The notes beneath the pieces are model-generated. The model worked only from the letters and a program-made list of their open reading frames with translations, was not told the DNA's origin and ran no database searches. Of a stretch of 64,000 bases of DNA, positions 12,552 through 31,896 are shown in pieces (position 1 is the stretch's first letter; each line of letters begins with the position of its first letter). The position numbers were made by a program, and so were the translations under genes. This DNA comes from Cornus controversa (taxonomy: Eukaryota > Streptophyta > Magnoliopsida > Cornales > Cornaceae), in NCBI GenBank assembly GCA_026545225.1, contig CM048853.1, positions 53,625,255 to 53,689,254 on the forward strand, written 5' to 3'.

Positions 12552-13104
12552 CAAATTACCCCCTTCTTCGTAAACAATTTCATGGTCCAGAGCCACCAAC
12601 CCCGTGTGGTGGGTGGGTGGGTGTGTAGTTGTGGCCCTAATGTTAAGTCATACACCTAACCACTAGGTGGGGTCTGAGCGCTTAAATCCACAGATTCATC
12701 AACTAAAACCAAAACGCTTCAACACTAGGGAGGAGTTCTTGCCTTGTTTTATGTTACAATAATTTTCAAAAGTAATTCACTACTACTTGTCTTGGATATC
12801 GGACACGAGTATAGAATATGTATTTCACACTTTTGATTAAATATGCACTTATAAAATATTTTTAATAGTTTAATTTTATTATATTATTATTTAAAATCAG
12901 TGAAATATCTTTAATAAACCATTAAGTAACATAAAAAATATTTTACTCTTTAAAATTAAATAAAAATATTATATAATATTAATATTTAAAAGAGGATTGT
13001 TAGGGGCACTCACTTAAGCGATTGTCCCTGCACAATCTCTCTTTCGATTGGTTAAAAAATCAATTATAAAGAATCATTTATTATCTATTTGTTATATTTA
13101 GAAA
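12552..13104. other. Intergenic DNA
   Basis: No gene is visible. The part at 12570-12720 is GC-richer with a (GGGT)n-like run near 12605. The last nine bases, ATTTAGAAA, are the left target duplication of the element that follows. Confidence 0.6.
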
Positions 13105-14282
13105 GGGAGCTGATATTGGCACTCCACCAATATCCTTTCGCACTCCACTTTCACTTTTTTGTAAAGTACAATTACAAAGGTGTCTCTCTACTATACAATA
13201 TTTGATTCTTATATTTTTAATACCTTAATTGCCCTTATTTAATAATGTTAGAATTCTTAACTCCAAATTACAACTTCTCTCTTACGTTCTTTGTTGGTGT
13301 GAAAATACTTCTTAATTGATTTTAAAAATATTATTTTTTCATGTTGAATCAATTTATCAATATTTATTTTAGAAGTAAAAAAGTTTAGGATTCAATATAA
13401 TAATTTAGAGAGTATCAATCAAATGTATGCGATTCGGATAATAAAAGTTACATGATTAGATAAGTTGGGAAGAAGTTGTTAATAATAGATTACCTAGAGA
13501 AATATTAAAAATGTATTTGAGTTAGAAACAAACATTATATCAATGAATAAAACCTATTTGAAAAAAAAATAATTATATTTAAAATCAAAAGAAAGTTTAA
13601 TTTCACTTGAATAAAAATTATGATATATAATTTTTTAAGAAAACTAAGGAAATCTTTTTTTTTTAAATAGAGAACTTTTAGAAATTAAAAGATAAAAAGA
13701 GAAAAACATGATTCTATAAAATATTTTTTCAATTGTAGTTGTCTTAATTTAACTAAGGAGCCTTTGCACCAAAATTTCAAAAGATAAAAGTAAAAAAATT
13801 AATATGATATTTTTCTTCGTTTGCTTTTTATTTTCTTCTCCTTCCTTTCTATTTTGTTTGTTCACAAATTGATGGTATGTTTCAAAATTTTAATTTATGT
13901 TATTTTATAAATAAGACACATGAAAAATAAATTAAACGTTTGGTGAGTAAAAATATAATATTTTAAATTTTGGATTCTTTCAGTTATATAGGATAGGGAC
14001 ACGAACAACAAGTTTCAATTGAAAAATGTCTAAACTATAGTATTTGGGTGCTAATAAATGAATTGTTATATTGTAAACCTAAAGTAAAAAAGTTGAAAAA
14101 ACTTTTTTTTAAGAAAAATAAAATAAAATTAAAATTGAGTCTTGAATTAGAAAGGCAATTAGGGTACTAAAAATATAAGAATCTAAAATGGTATAACATA
14201 GGACCACTTTTGTAATTTTATTTTACAAAAATATAGGAGTGGAGTGTCAGAGGATATTGGTGGAGTGCCAATATCAGCTCCC
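13105..14282. mobile_element. Inverted-terminal-repeat element, tandem copy 1
   Basis: It begins GGGAGCTGATATTGGCAC and ends with the exact inverse. The terminal inverted repeat is perfect for about 31 bp, then continues with mismatches. Length is 1178 bp. It is flanked by ATTTAGAAA on both sides (13096-13104 and 14283-14291), a perfect 9-bp target duplication as in Mutator-like elements. No transposase or other coding frame is present; it is non-autonomous. It is the first of three near-identical copies with a period of 1236 bp. Confidence 0.9.
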
Positions 14283-14340
14283 ATTTAGAAAATATTAAAA
14301 ACAAAATATTTTAGGACAAAATTATCTTCATATTTTTTTA

Positions 14341-15518
14341 GGGAGCTGATATTGGCACTCCACCAATATCCTTTCGCACTCCACTTTCACCTTTTTGTAA
14401 AGTACAATTACAAAGGTGTCTCTCTACTATACAATATTTGATTCTTATATTTTTAATACCTTAATTGCCCTTATTTAATAATGTTAGAATTCTTAACTCC
14501 AAATTACAACTTCTCTCTTACGTTCTTTGTTGGTGTAAAAATACTTCTTAATTGATTTTAAAAATATTATTTTTTCATGTTGAATCAATTTATCAATATT
14601 TATTTTAGAAGTAAAAAAGTTTAGGATTCAATATAATAATTTAGAGAGTATCAATCAAATGTATGCGATTCGGATAATAAAAGTTACATGATTAGATAAG
14701 TTGGGAAGAAGTTGTTAATAATAGATTACCTAGAGAAATATTAAAAATGTATTTGAGTTAGAAACAAACATTATATCAATGAATAAAACCTATTTGAAAA
14801 AAAAATAATTATATTTAAAATCAAAAGAAAGTTTAATTTCACTTGAATAAAAATTATGATATATAATTTTTTAAGAAAACTAAGGAAATCTTTTTTTTTT
14901 AAATAGAGAACTTTTAGAAATTAAAAGATAAAAAGAGAAAAACATGATTCTATAAAATATTTTTTCAATTGTAGTTGTCTTAATTTAACTAAGGAGCCTT
15001 TGCACCAAAATTTCAAAAGATAAAAGTAAAAAAATTAATATGATATTTTTCTTCGTTTGCTTTTTATTTTCTTCTCCTTCCTTTCTATTTTGTTTGTTCA
15101 CAAATTGATGGTATGTTTCAAAATTTTAATTTATGTTATTTTATAAATAAGACACATGAAAAATAAATTAAACGTTTGGTGAGTAAAAATATAATATTTT
15201 AAATTTTGGATTCTTTCAGTTATATAGGATAGGGACACGAACAACAAGTTTCAATTGAAAAATGTCTAAACTATAGTATTTGGGTGCTAATAAATGAATT
15301 GTTATATTGTAAACCTAAAGTAAAAAAGTTGAAAAAACTTTTTTTTAAGAAAAATAAAATAAAATTAAAATTGAGTCTTGAATTAGAAAGGCAATTAGGG
15401 TACTAAAAATATAAGAATCTAAAATGGTATAACATAGGACCACTTTTGTAATTTTATTTTACAAAAATATAGGAGTGGAGTGTCAGAGGATATTGGTGGA
15501 GTGCCAATATCAGCTCCC
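14341..15518. mobile_element. Inverted-terminal-repeat element, tandem copy 2
   Basis: This is an 1178-bp copy, nearly identical to copies 1 and 3. It differs from copy 1 by single bases near the left end ('cacctttttg' instead of 'cactttttt' and 'gtgtaaaaatac' instead of 'gtgtgaaaatac'). It is separated from each neighbour by the same 58-bp spacer, which starts ATTTAGAAA and ends ATTTTTTTA. Confidence 0.9.
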
Positions 15519-15576
15519 ATTTAGAAAATATTAAAAACAAAATATTTTAGGACAAAATTATCTTCATATTTTTTTA

Positions 15577-16754
15577 GGGAGCTGATATTGGCACTCCACC
15601 AATATCCTTTCGCACTCCACTTTCACCTTTTTGTAAAGTACAATTACAAAGGTGTCTCTCTACTATACAATATTTGATTCTTATATTTTTAATACCTTAA
15701 TTGCCCTTATTTAATAATGTTAGAATTCTTAACTCCAAATTACAACTTCTCTCTTACGTTCTTTGTTGGTGTAAAAATACTTCTTAATTGATTTTAAAAA
15801 TATTATTTTTTCATGTTGAATCAATTTATCAATATTTATTTTAGAAGTAAAAAAGTTTAGGATTCAATATAATAATTTAGAGAGTATCAATCAAATGTAT
15901 GCGATTCGGATAATAAAAGTTACATGATTAGATAAGTTGGGAAGAAGTTGTTAATAATAGATTACCTAGAGAAATATTAAAAATGTATTTGAGTTAGAAA
16001 CAAACATTATATCAATGAATAAAACCTATTTGAAAAAAAAATAATTATATTTAAAATCAAAAGAAAGTTTAATTTCACTTGAATAAAAATTATGATATAT
16101 AATTTTTTAAGAAAACTAAGGAAATCTTTTTTTTTTAAATAGAGAACTTTTAGAAATTAAAAGATAAAAAGAGAAAAACATGATTCTATAAAATATTTTT
16201 TCAATTGTAGTTGTCTTAATTTAACTAAGGAGCCTTTGCACCAAAATTTCAAAAGATAAAAGTAAAAAAATTAATATGATATTTTTCTTCGTTTGCTTTT
16301 TATTTTCTTCTCCTTCCTTTCTATTTTGTTTGTTCACAAATTGATGGTATGTTTCAAAATTTTAATTTATGTTATTTTATAAATAAGACACATGAAAAAT
16401 AAATTAAACGTTTGGTGAGTAAAAATATAATATTTTAAATTTTGGATTCTTTCAGTTATATAGGATAGGGACACGAACAACAAGTTTCAATTGAAAAATG
16501 TCTAAACTATAGTATTTGGGTGCTAATAAATGAATTGTTATATTGTAAACCTAAAGTAAAAAAGTTGAAAAAACTTTTTTTTAAGAAAAATAAAATAAAA
16601 TTAAAATTGAGTCTTGAATTAGAAAGGCAATTAGGGTACTAAAAATATAAGAATCTAAAATGGTATAACATAGGACCACTTTTATAATTTTATTTTACAA
16701 AAATATAAGAGTGGAGTGTCAGAGGATATTGGTGGAGTGCCAATATCAGCTCCC
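15577..16754. mobile_element. Inverted-terminal-repeat element, tandem copy 3
   Basis: This is an 1178-bp copy sharing the copy-2 bases near the left end and carrying two private changes near the right end ('cttttataattt', 'atataagagtgg'). Its left flank (TTTTTTTA) repeats at once after the right end (TTTTTTTA), giving an 8-bp target duplication or a 9-bp one blurred by the T-run. It ends about 950 bp before the EPSPS start codon. Confidence 0.9.
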
Positions 16755-17098
16755 TTTTTTTAATACTTTATCTCTCCTCCTTTCACCACCTTACTTTTCT
16801 GGACCATCCTCATCTCTATCTCTCATAAAATAATTAAAACTCAATTAGTACAACTGAAACTCAATTTTAGTATTTTATTTCAATTAAAACTTTCAATTTT
16901 ATTTTAAAATAATTAAAACTCAATTTCAAAATTTTACTACAACTAAAACTTCTATATATATATATATACAATTTTATAAAAATAATAATAATTGAGTTTA
17001 TAATGTTGGTTCTCTGATTAAAAAAAATTAATTAAGTGAGTTTTTTTTTAAGAGAGAGAGATGAGAATGGTAGAGAGAAGTTTAATGGTGAAAGAATC

Positions 17099-17135
<37 letters not shown>

Positions 17136-17699
17136 AACACATTGAAAGAGGAAAGACAAAGTATTAAGAGATTATGAGGTTAATGTTGTTTTAATTTTTT
17201 TTGCTTTTAATATTTTTTAAAAATAATAAATATATAATAAATGAGACTTTATGATTAATTTTTTAATCAATAAAAAACCGACTATGAACAATAAACGATT
17301 GGGCTCGACACTCCACTATTTAAAATTGTCCGGGTGTCCTTTATTTAAAAATTTAACATGTTGAACTCGTGGTCGCACCCGATACACACGGCGGAGTCCA
17401 GGTAAGATGGATCTCGTCTCTGTTCTGTAATTTTGACAGAAAAAAAGAAAAAGCTCTTACAACAAAATTTGGAGCCTCTGACACACATACATGTGCACGT
17501 TGTCGTTTTGGTGGGAGCTTGGGGTTGGTAAGAAATCCTTGCTTAACGTGCGCACCCCTGGGTTCAGTTCTCTTTAGTGGCGGAGGAGTTGGTTGGTGAA
17601 CATCCTTCATTCCCATTTCCACCAACCTCTTCCTAATATACCATTAATTGTAGAGAGAGAGTTGTAGGAGTTCTTTCTCCAGATAGAGAGAAGGGAGAA
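16755..17699 (+). promoter_or_regulatory. EPSPS upstream region
   Basis: No gene is visible. The left part (16765-17170) holds imperfect inverted repeats ('taatactttatctctcc...tttcacc' against 'ggtgaaag...aaagtatta') and a (TA)n run at 17101-17133, so it may itself be a MITE. From about 17345 to 17640 base composition becomes balanced (GC-richer), as expected for the proximal promoter and leader of EPSPS. I cannot fix a transcription start or TATA box. Confidence 0.4.
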
Positions 17700-24556
<6,857 letters not shown>

Positions 24557-26029
24557 ACAATCCTCTTCCATTTAAGATAAGATAAAAAAAAAACAAAAAA
24601 AAAAACTATATTTGATCGGCTACCACCACTACAACAAAATCTTGGCCCCTGGCCAGGGAAGGGGGGGAGAGAGATGGATGCAGCCTACTCATTTCCTTTT
24701 GATTCGCCTTGTAATTGTTTAAAAATATATGTTGGCCAACACGGCTTCTTGTTGTCACGAGACTGTAATTTTCTCCTACTTTAGTAGTGTATTGGCTTGA
24801 TCTCAAGTCTCTTTAGAGTGATTGCAACGAAGACCATTTTGATGGAAGGGAACCATTATTAGCATTGGCTGTTGAATGAATGCTTCAATTTAATGCTTTT
24901 CTAGAGAATATTTTTCCATTTTTTTCGGGGATCTCACTGTATTGTAAGATTATTTTGTCAAACAATCGAGTTTAGTGCTCCCCAATTTGAGATTATGATT
25001 TATGGAATACCAGATTCTCAGTTTGGTTTAGATTTTTGCAGTAACATTCACTAGATCTATCTATGAAGCAGAAGCTGAATGGTATCCCGTGGTTTCTTGG
25101 AAAATATTATCTTTATATGATTGCTCTTGTAGGTATGTAACTATTTTTTTGCTTTATTTAATTAATTCATACGTTTTATAAGGTAATTTGTTGAGGTTAG
25201 AGCTTACATTAACTAGCAATGTATGGAACATGATGCCAAAGCATAAAGAAAGAACCTTGGGACATGGTTGCCTCACCTTCCCATATCAGAAAGTCACATG
25301 GGGGCTATGTAGAGATTCATTTCTTGTTCTTCTCCTAGAAAATATTTTATTAAAAGAAAAAAAAAAACTATTGTAGGATGTATAAGAGTCTAAAACAGTG
25401 TAATTAATGTTTTGCAAAAGAAATTCTCTCTTTGGTAGCTGAGAAAATGAAGGAAACTGGAATTCAGTACACAAGATGACTGATTAATTAATTACTGCAC
25501 AATAGATAATGTTATTCTCATGAGTATAATGAAGGGAAAGTGTTGGTGGTAGTGTACTCAAGTATACTTTTTCTTGGACATCACTCTATTTCATTTTAAG
25601 TCACAATGAGTTTGAATTGAAGCATACTTAATTTGGCTTTGTGATTTTATGATAAATGATAATCTACACATACACTAACATGTGCTAGCCTAGCATAAAT
25701 TGGAACATAAGATACCTAATAAAGGTTCCTAAAAAGAAGCTTTTGCCTTACCTTTAAGTTTGTTTGCACTATTACCGTACATTAAATGTGACCCTTCTAA
25801 TTTTCACATGACTTTGTCTCCTCTTGACTCTTTCATTAACTCACCTCTCGGTCACTGTGTACACAATGACATAAAGAAAAAAAAAAATCAGCGAAAAAAA
25901 GAAGAAACTAAAAAGTAAAACAAGATTGGTGCTTGATTGCATTTGTTTTTATTAATGAAAATTTGAAAGAAAAAAAAAATGAACATGAATTTAAAAGGAG
26001 GTAAATCTAGCTAGTGGCGGGTAAAAAAA
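24557..26029. other. EPSPS 3' region and intergenic DNA
   Basis: The first few hundred bases are presumably the EPSPS 3' untranslated region; I could not pick a single convincing poly(A) signal. From about 25100 the sequence is AT-rich, with no gene. Confidence 0.5.
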
Positions 26030-26743
26030 AGACAATACTTGGGTCCAACCCTATGCGAACCAAGTTGGTTTTTCTAAGTGATATGGTTCAATAAAAGTGT
26101 GACACGTATCCCAAATTTATAAAAATATTAAAAGAGGTTAAAAATGAAAAAAACCTACTTTTTAACTGGTTAACTCGTAACCCGAACCAGATTCTCTTTC
26201 ACATACAACAATCTCTCTCATTTATATTTCTCTCTCTTGCTCTTTCTCATTGCAGCAAACTCTCTTATGCATGCATCTCTCTCTCTCATCTTGATCTAAT
26301 TTGTATTTCTCTCACATCCTTATCTCTCCCTTTCATCATTAATATACATATACCTATATGTATTTTCTGCAACAATATTGTATATATATTTCAGTAACAA
26401 TCAATATATATATACACGATATATATATCTATGGTATTTCTGTAACGATTAATATATATATATATATATGGTTTGTTTTAAATGTGATTAGATCTATGCC
26501 ATTTTTGAATATGAGAATTTGGGTTTTGTTATATCAAATTTGTGGGAAGTTTAACAATGATGAATGTTAATATGCATTGATTGGAGATTAGGAGTCTAAC
26601 ATTGTCATTCGGTTCAACCCGTAAAAAATGGATAATACTCATTTTTAATTTTTTTTCTTTTAGACACATGTCACACATTTATTGGGCCACATCACTCAAG
26701 AGAACCAACTTGGTTCACATAGGGTTAGACCCAAGTATTGTCC
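26030..26743. mobile_element. Second member of the GGACAATACTYGGGTCC inverted-repeat family
   Basis: The left end (GACAATACTTGGGTCCAACC) and right end (GGTTAGACCCAAGTATTGTC) are inverted copies and match the ends of the element at 1860-2776, including the internal AACCAAGTTGGTT and GACACGT blocks. The flanks GGTAAAAAAAA on both sides look like a target duplication blurred in a poly(A) run. Inside are (CT)n and (TA)n tracts and no recognisable captured gene. Confidence 0.75.
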
Positions 26744-28347
26744 GGTAAAAAAAAAGCTTATTCTTCTTCTTTTCCAATATTTTGTTTTTGGCTTATAAAA
26801 ATTAAGAAGGTCAACCACCATCTTTGTAGATATTCAACTTTAGATTGGTTGGATTTGTGGAGTACTATTGAAAAAATTTGATGTTATAAACTAGTAATCT
26901 TACACATTTATGTGGATCGGAAGGAAAATTTTATAACCCACAAAATTTATAAACCTATATGAAGTTCTAAACAATAACTTCAAAACATACATAAATGATG
27001 TGGTGTTAAAGAACTCGATAAAAAAAAAGTTTGAAATATAATTTATGATATTTATAGTCCATTTTAGAGTATGATATGATAATCTATACATACAGTAACA
27101 CTAAAGATTTATTGAGATAATATTTGAATTTTAAATTAGAATTGATATTAGACTGTAAAATATAAAGGGTGAAGAGAAAATTTTCAAGTTCTTAAAGGTA
27201 TTTAATGAAAAAGTAGGTAAAATTTTGTGCTAAAAAAATGTTATCAATCAATATCCAAAAGGGAGAGGAGTTTGCCCTCCAATTTAAAACTAAATTACGT
27301 TATTATCCCTAACTTCATAAAAGTTAACCATATAAATTATCTGTTTTAATTAATAAAAAAAATTAAGAAAAATTTGAATTCATTAATTACATTCTAAGAA
27401 GGTTTAGTAAAAATTAAACATAAATGTTAACTATTCCATTTTTTCAACTGTTATATGGTGTAAATTTATGTCACTAACATAATTCACAACCAAATCACAA
27501 GACAAGTGAAAAAAAAAAAGTTTCCAATCCCAATAAATCTCTCACACCTATTGATGGCGTGAAGTTTAGGAACCCCACATAATTAGGCTCAAAATCTCAT
27601 CCACACCATCTCCAACAAACCCCTATCCCCATTTCCAATCCAAACCTAATTAGTCATCCTTAAATAAAGATCTAACACCACACAAAAATTGGTTAAATAA
27701 AGAGGAATGGAAATGGAGGCCTGAATTTCAAGGCCTCCTTCAACCAATCAATGCAATGCAGAACTCAATGGATATGTACACTTTTCTATCGAATTTTCAA
27801 TCTCTTCATTCATTACACAGAAGATTTGGTTTTTATCGAGAAAAATGATGAAACCCCCCCTCCAGTTTATAACCTCAAATCAAGATCAGTGAAAGTGACC
27901 CATTTCATTAATTACTGTTCTCTTGACTCTACTTTTCTTGATCTCCATTAATACATTTTTAATTCTTAGTGGACCCATTCATCTCCTTCTTCATTACTCC
28001 ATCTCCAAAGTCCATTCTCTCTCTCCATTCACCCATTGCCTAATCAAACTTTTGAAAAAAATCTTTCATATGTAGAACCAAGAAACCCACAAAAGTGGCA
28101 ACAGCAACCAGTAACTCCAAGAAACCAGAAAGATTCCATAAATAAAGAGAAAAGTTGAATACCACCACCAACAACAAACCCTCTCTCTCTCTCTCATCTT
28201 CAACAGAGAATTTTTGAACCCAAAACTTGAAAAGAAGCAGAAACTTCCCTAACCCTAAATTTTCCACCGGCATTCCAAATTTCGAAGAAACCCCAAGAAA
28301 ATTAGACTCAAAAGAGGAGAAAAATCAAGGGTTTGTTTGAATTACAA
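26744..28347 (+). promoter_or_regulatory. Upstream region and leader of the UDP-glucuronate epimerase gene
   Basis: No gene is visible at 26744-27650. From about 27950 composition changes to C/A-rich with (CT)n tracts (28015-28025, 28183-28197), typical of a plant 5' leader. The leader reaches ATG 28348. Transcription start not resolved. Confidence 0.4.
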
Positions 28348-29661
28348 ATGTTGTCCCACATTGACAACATTCCATCAACCCCAGGCAAGTTCAAGATGTT
28401 GGATAAGGATAAATCTCCACACATTCACAGGCTCAGATGGAACGCTTCTCTCTCCAAACTCACCTTCTGGTCCGTCGTGTTCATGGGCTTGATTTACGTC
28501 TTCTTCTACAGATCTCCTTCTACTTCCTCTCCACTGCCCTCAGATCTCTCTCGCCGATCGCTCCGAACCCACTCATGGGGCGGACCCGCCTGGGAAAAAC
28601 GGGTTCAGTCCTCCGCCCGAGTCCGTTCACGAAATGGGTTCTGCGTCCTGGTCACCGGAGCCGCCGGCTTCGTCGGAACCCACGTCTCTGTTGCGCTCAA
28701 GCGCCGCGGAGACGGTGTTCTGGGTCTCGACAATTTCAACGACTACTACGATCCCCAATTGAAGCGAGCCCGACAGGGGCTATTGGAGCGCTCAGGAGTG
28801 TTTGTTGTAGAGGGTGATATCAATGATATGAATCTTCTTCGAAAACTTTTCGAGGTTGTGGCATTTACCCATGTGATGCATTTGGCTGCTCAGGCTGGTG
28901 TGAGGTACGCTATGGAAAATCCTGGCTCTTATGTGCATAGTAACATTGCTGGGCTTGTTAATGTTCTTGAAGTATGTAAATCTGCGAATCCACAGCCTGC
29001 AATTGTGTGGGCATCGTCTAGTTCTGTGTATGGACTCAATTCAAAAGTACCCTTTTCGGAAAGAGATAGGACAGACCAGCCTGCTAGTCTTTATGCGGCT
29101 ACTAAGAAGGCTGGTGAAGAGATTGCTCACACTTATAATCATATCTATGGACTTTCCCTTACTGGGTTGCGGTTCTTTACTGTATATGGCCCTTGGGGAA
29201 GACCAGATATGGCGTATTTCTTCTTTACTAGGGATATATTGAAGGGGAAGTCTATACAGATCTTTGAAGGACCTAATCATGGCACGGTTGCGCGTGATTT
29301 TACCTACATTGATGATATTGTGAAGGGTTGCTTGGCTGCACTGGATACTGCACAGAAGAGTACTGGCAGTGGGGGGAAGAAGAAGGGGCCAGCTCAATTG
29401 AGGGTTTTCAACTTGGGGAATACTTCACCTGTGCCAGTTTCAGATCTTGTGAGCATTTTGGAGAGGCTTTTGAAAGTAAAGGCAAAAAGAAATGTCATGA
29501 AGTTGCCGCGGAATGGAGATGTGCAATTTACACACGCAAATATAAGCTTGGCTCAGAGGGAGCTCGGGTATAAACCCACAACTGATCTGCAGGCAGGTTT
29601 GAAGAAGTTCGTTAAGTGGTACCTCAGTTACTATGGTTCTGGAAAGAAAAGCGCCCAGTGA
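28348..29661 (+). CDS. GAE: UDP-glucuronate 4-epimerase (Golgi membrane, GAE family)
   Basis: The enzyme interconverts UDP-glucuronic and UDP-galacturonic acid, supplying galacturonate for pectin synthesis in the Golgi. One intronless frame of 437 aa, the usual length of plant GAE proteins. The ATG at 28348 gives MLSHIDNIPSTPGKFKM, matching the conserved family start; a TTG in frame 15 bases upstream is not needed. Order: short cytosolic tail, signal-anchor membrane segment about residues 38-54 (type II topology), Ser-rich stem to about 95, then the NAD-dependent epimerase domain. Visible motifs: TGAAGFVG (103-110, Rossmann GxxGxxG), DNFNDYYD, HLAAQAGVRYAMENP, the SSSSVYG serine cluster at 223-229, catalytic Tyr249-xxx-Lys253 in YAATKKAGE, and the GRPDMAYFFF and ARDFTYIDD blocks. 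Nothing is missing. Which GAE paralogue it is cannot be decided here. Confidence 0.97.
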   Translation: MLSHIDNIPSTPGKFKMLDKDKSPHIHRLRWNASLSKLTFWSVVFMGLIYVFFYRSPSTSSPLPSDLSRRSLRTHSWGGPAWEKRVQSSARVRSRNGFCVLVTGAAGFVGTHVSVALKRRGDGVLGLDNFNDYYDPQLKRARQGLLERSGVFVVEGDINDMNLLRKLFEVVAFTHVMHLAAQAGVRYAMENPGSYVHSNIAGLVNVLEVCKSANPQPAIVWASSSSVYGLNSKVPFSERDRTDQPASLYAATKKAGEEIAHTYNHIYGLSLTGLRFFTVYGPWGRPDMAYFFFTRDILKGKSIQIFEGPNHGTVARDFTYIDDIVKGCLAALDTAQKSTGSGGKKKGPAQLRVFNLGNTSPVPVSDLVSILERLLKVKAKRNVMKLPRNGDVQFTHANISLAQRELGYKPTTDLQAGLKKFVKWYLSYYGSGKKSAQ

Positions 29662-29992
29662 TACATTCTTTGAATTGTGTGGTAGGATCATTCGGATTCT
29701 TGTTCATTTTGATTCTTATAATTGTTTTAAAGCTATCTCTGTTCTTTGTTCGGTTATCTTGTTTTCATATATCATAATGATGCCATACGAGGAGGAAATT
29801 TGCATTCCACGATGGGGAAGTTTTTGTTGTTGTTGGACATTGTTTCGCGGGCACTCTGAGCTGTATCCAAATAAATCCAGAACCATCCTTTATAATTCTT
29901 GGTAATGTAATTGTTGTAGCTTTATCATTGTAGAATTCATGACTGATAGGGCATTATCTGCTTGTGGACTTGTATCATCTCTCTGGTACTCT

Positions 29993-29998
29993 AATAAA
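29993..29998 (+). terminator. Candidate poly(A) signal of the epimerase gene
   Basis: AATAAA lies about 335 bases after the stop codon, in T-rich 3' sequence. Position fits a plant 3' untranslated region; unproven. Confidence 0.35.
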
Positions 29999-31862
29999 AT
30001 AGCACACGATAATTTGGCTTTTCAGTTATCTTTATACATTTAGTGAATTGTATTTGATTTTTTATATTGCACAGGTGTTTCTTCTATAACATGCGTGGTG
30101 TATCAGTGTTGTTAATCTTTAACTTAGATGTGCTTTTATATGATTTATGTTCCTTGCAATGGTGGCTCTTTCGCAGTGCCCATCAATCCTGTTGCACTGA
30201 CCACCATACTTGTTTCATCTACACTCAAATCAAATGCAAAATCACATGATGCACATGCTTGTTTGTTTTTTTTTTAATAGGATAATTGATATATTCCAAC
30301 TTTTAAAGCATCAGCTACATTTGTGCTTTCCTATTCTGATATTTGAATATATCTGGTCTTTTCTTTTTCTTTTTTTCTGCATGATATGCCTGCAATTTGC
30401 AATGCAAAATTAGCACTCTTCAGTTTTCAAGACATATGATCTGGTAAATTCTCCTGTTTTCTTATTGTTGAGGGAACAATTCATTTACTATTTAAACATT
30501 GGAATCATTGTGATTTAGTGGTTCACAAAACCTTGTAACTGGCAATCACTGTATTCTAAGTATGTTGACTTCAGGTTATCCTATTTTAGGAATTCAAAAA
30601 AATTCCAGCCGTCTTGACCGATGCCATTGTGCATCAATGTGTAGTTTAAAAAGTATTTTAGTTCTTTCTATCCTTGACAAGCTTAATAGGTACTATAAAT
30701 TATTATTCTCTGGATAAGGGGAATGGAATTCATTCTGCAAATATATTATCTACTCCATTGGTTAGAAGATTTTCTCCATACAAGGTGGTGATGTAGTGAA
30801 AGCTGCAAGAAATGATTACTTTGTGTCATAAATGTTGCAAATTGTAGTTATTTTATGTGAAAAAACATGTCTCACGATTGTGTAGCTGACCCAAAATAGT
30901 CAGGCCAAGTTTTTATCATATCAGATGGAAAAAATGACAACTGAAGAATTTGCTTTTAAGGGGGGGGACTGATGATGTAGTGTGCTATGCAAATTTACAC
31001 TCTCTCTCATCACTTAAACCTAGTTTTGGATTCTCAAAACATTTAATGGCCCAAAGATGAAAAAAATTAAACAAACAATTTGAGCTTCATTCTTTCTCCC
31101 TCTGATGGCTTCAGAGTCTCTTGTATGTCTCGTTTTATCTGTTCTGCTTTTCCATTGTCTATTCAACCAATACATAGCTTGCTTTCAAGTTACAATATGA
31201 CCTATACCTGGTGTTTTCACTTATAGAATTAGCATTGAGTTTATGTTTATGTTGATATAGAATTTTCCATCAAGAGCTATGAATTCTTTAGGGGATTGAT
31301 CTGTTTATCTTGATGGTTTATGCCTTTCTGTTGGTTGATGTTAGTGTGCTAAATTTGTAATTATGTACTGTCTTGATGTCTTTCCAGTCCCAATGCCATT
31401 TCAAATTTCCCACACCCAAATCTGTTTGATTTCTCCATTTATTTTTGCCTTTTGAGTTGAAATACACGAGTGACTTTGCATTAAATTGATGATATTCACT
31501 CTTAAGGCATTTTCATCACATTAAAATTTGTTTGATTCTGTGATTGCAAGGTTCTTCCTGTTTAATTTTGCCTTTTTATGTGCTGGAAAACGTTCTTCAG
31601 AAACATAAGTGTGTATATATATATATTTTATTATGTTACTGTCCCTCATTGTCTTTACAGTCTGTCATTAAAGGCAAACTGTAACAAATGTTAGGTTTAT
31701 CTCTATTAGTAAAATCTCTCTCATCTGTCTAGTACGGAGTATTAGCTTGCTCTTTCTTTTTCATTTTTGTCACCATCACCACAGAGAACAATAGTCCATC
31801 GGACAACCCCACAATGCAATTGACTATGAAAGATTGGAGCTTGGCAGTGATTTCTCCTGGTT

Positions 31863-31896
<34 letters not shown>

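Noticed and set aside
28333..28347. Upstream TTG start of the epimerase (five extra codons)
   Set aside because: Plant nuclear genes use ATG, and the ATG at 28348 gives the conserved family start.
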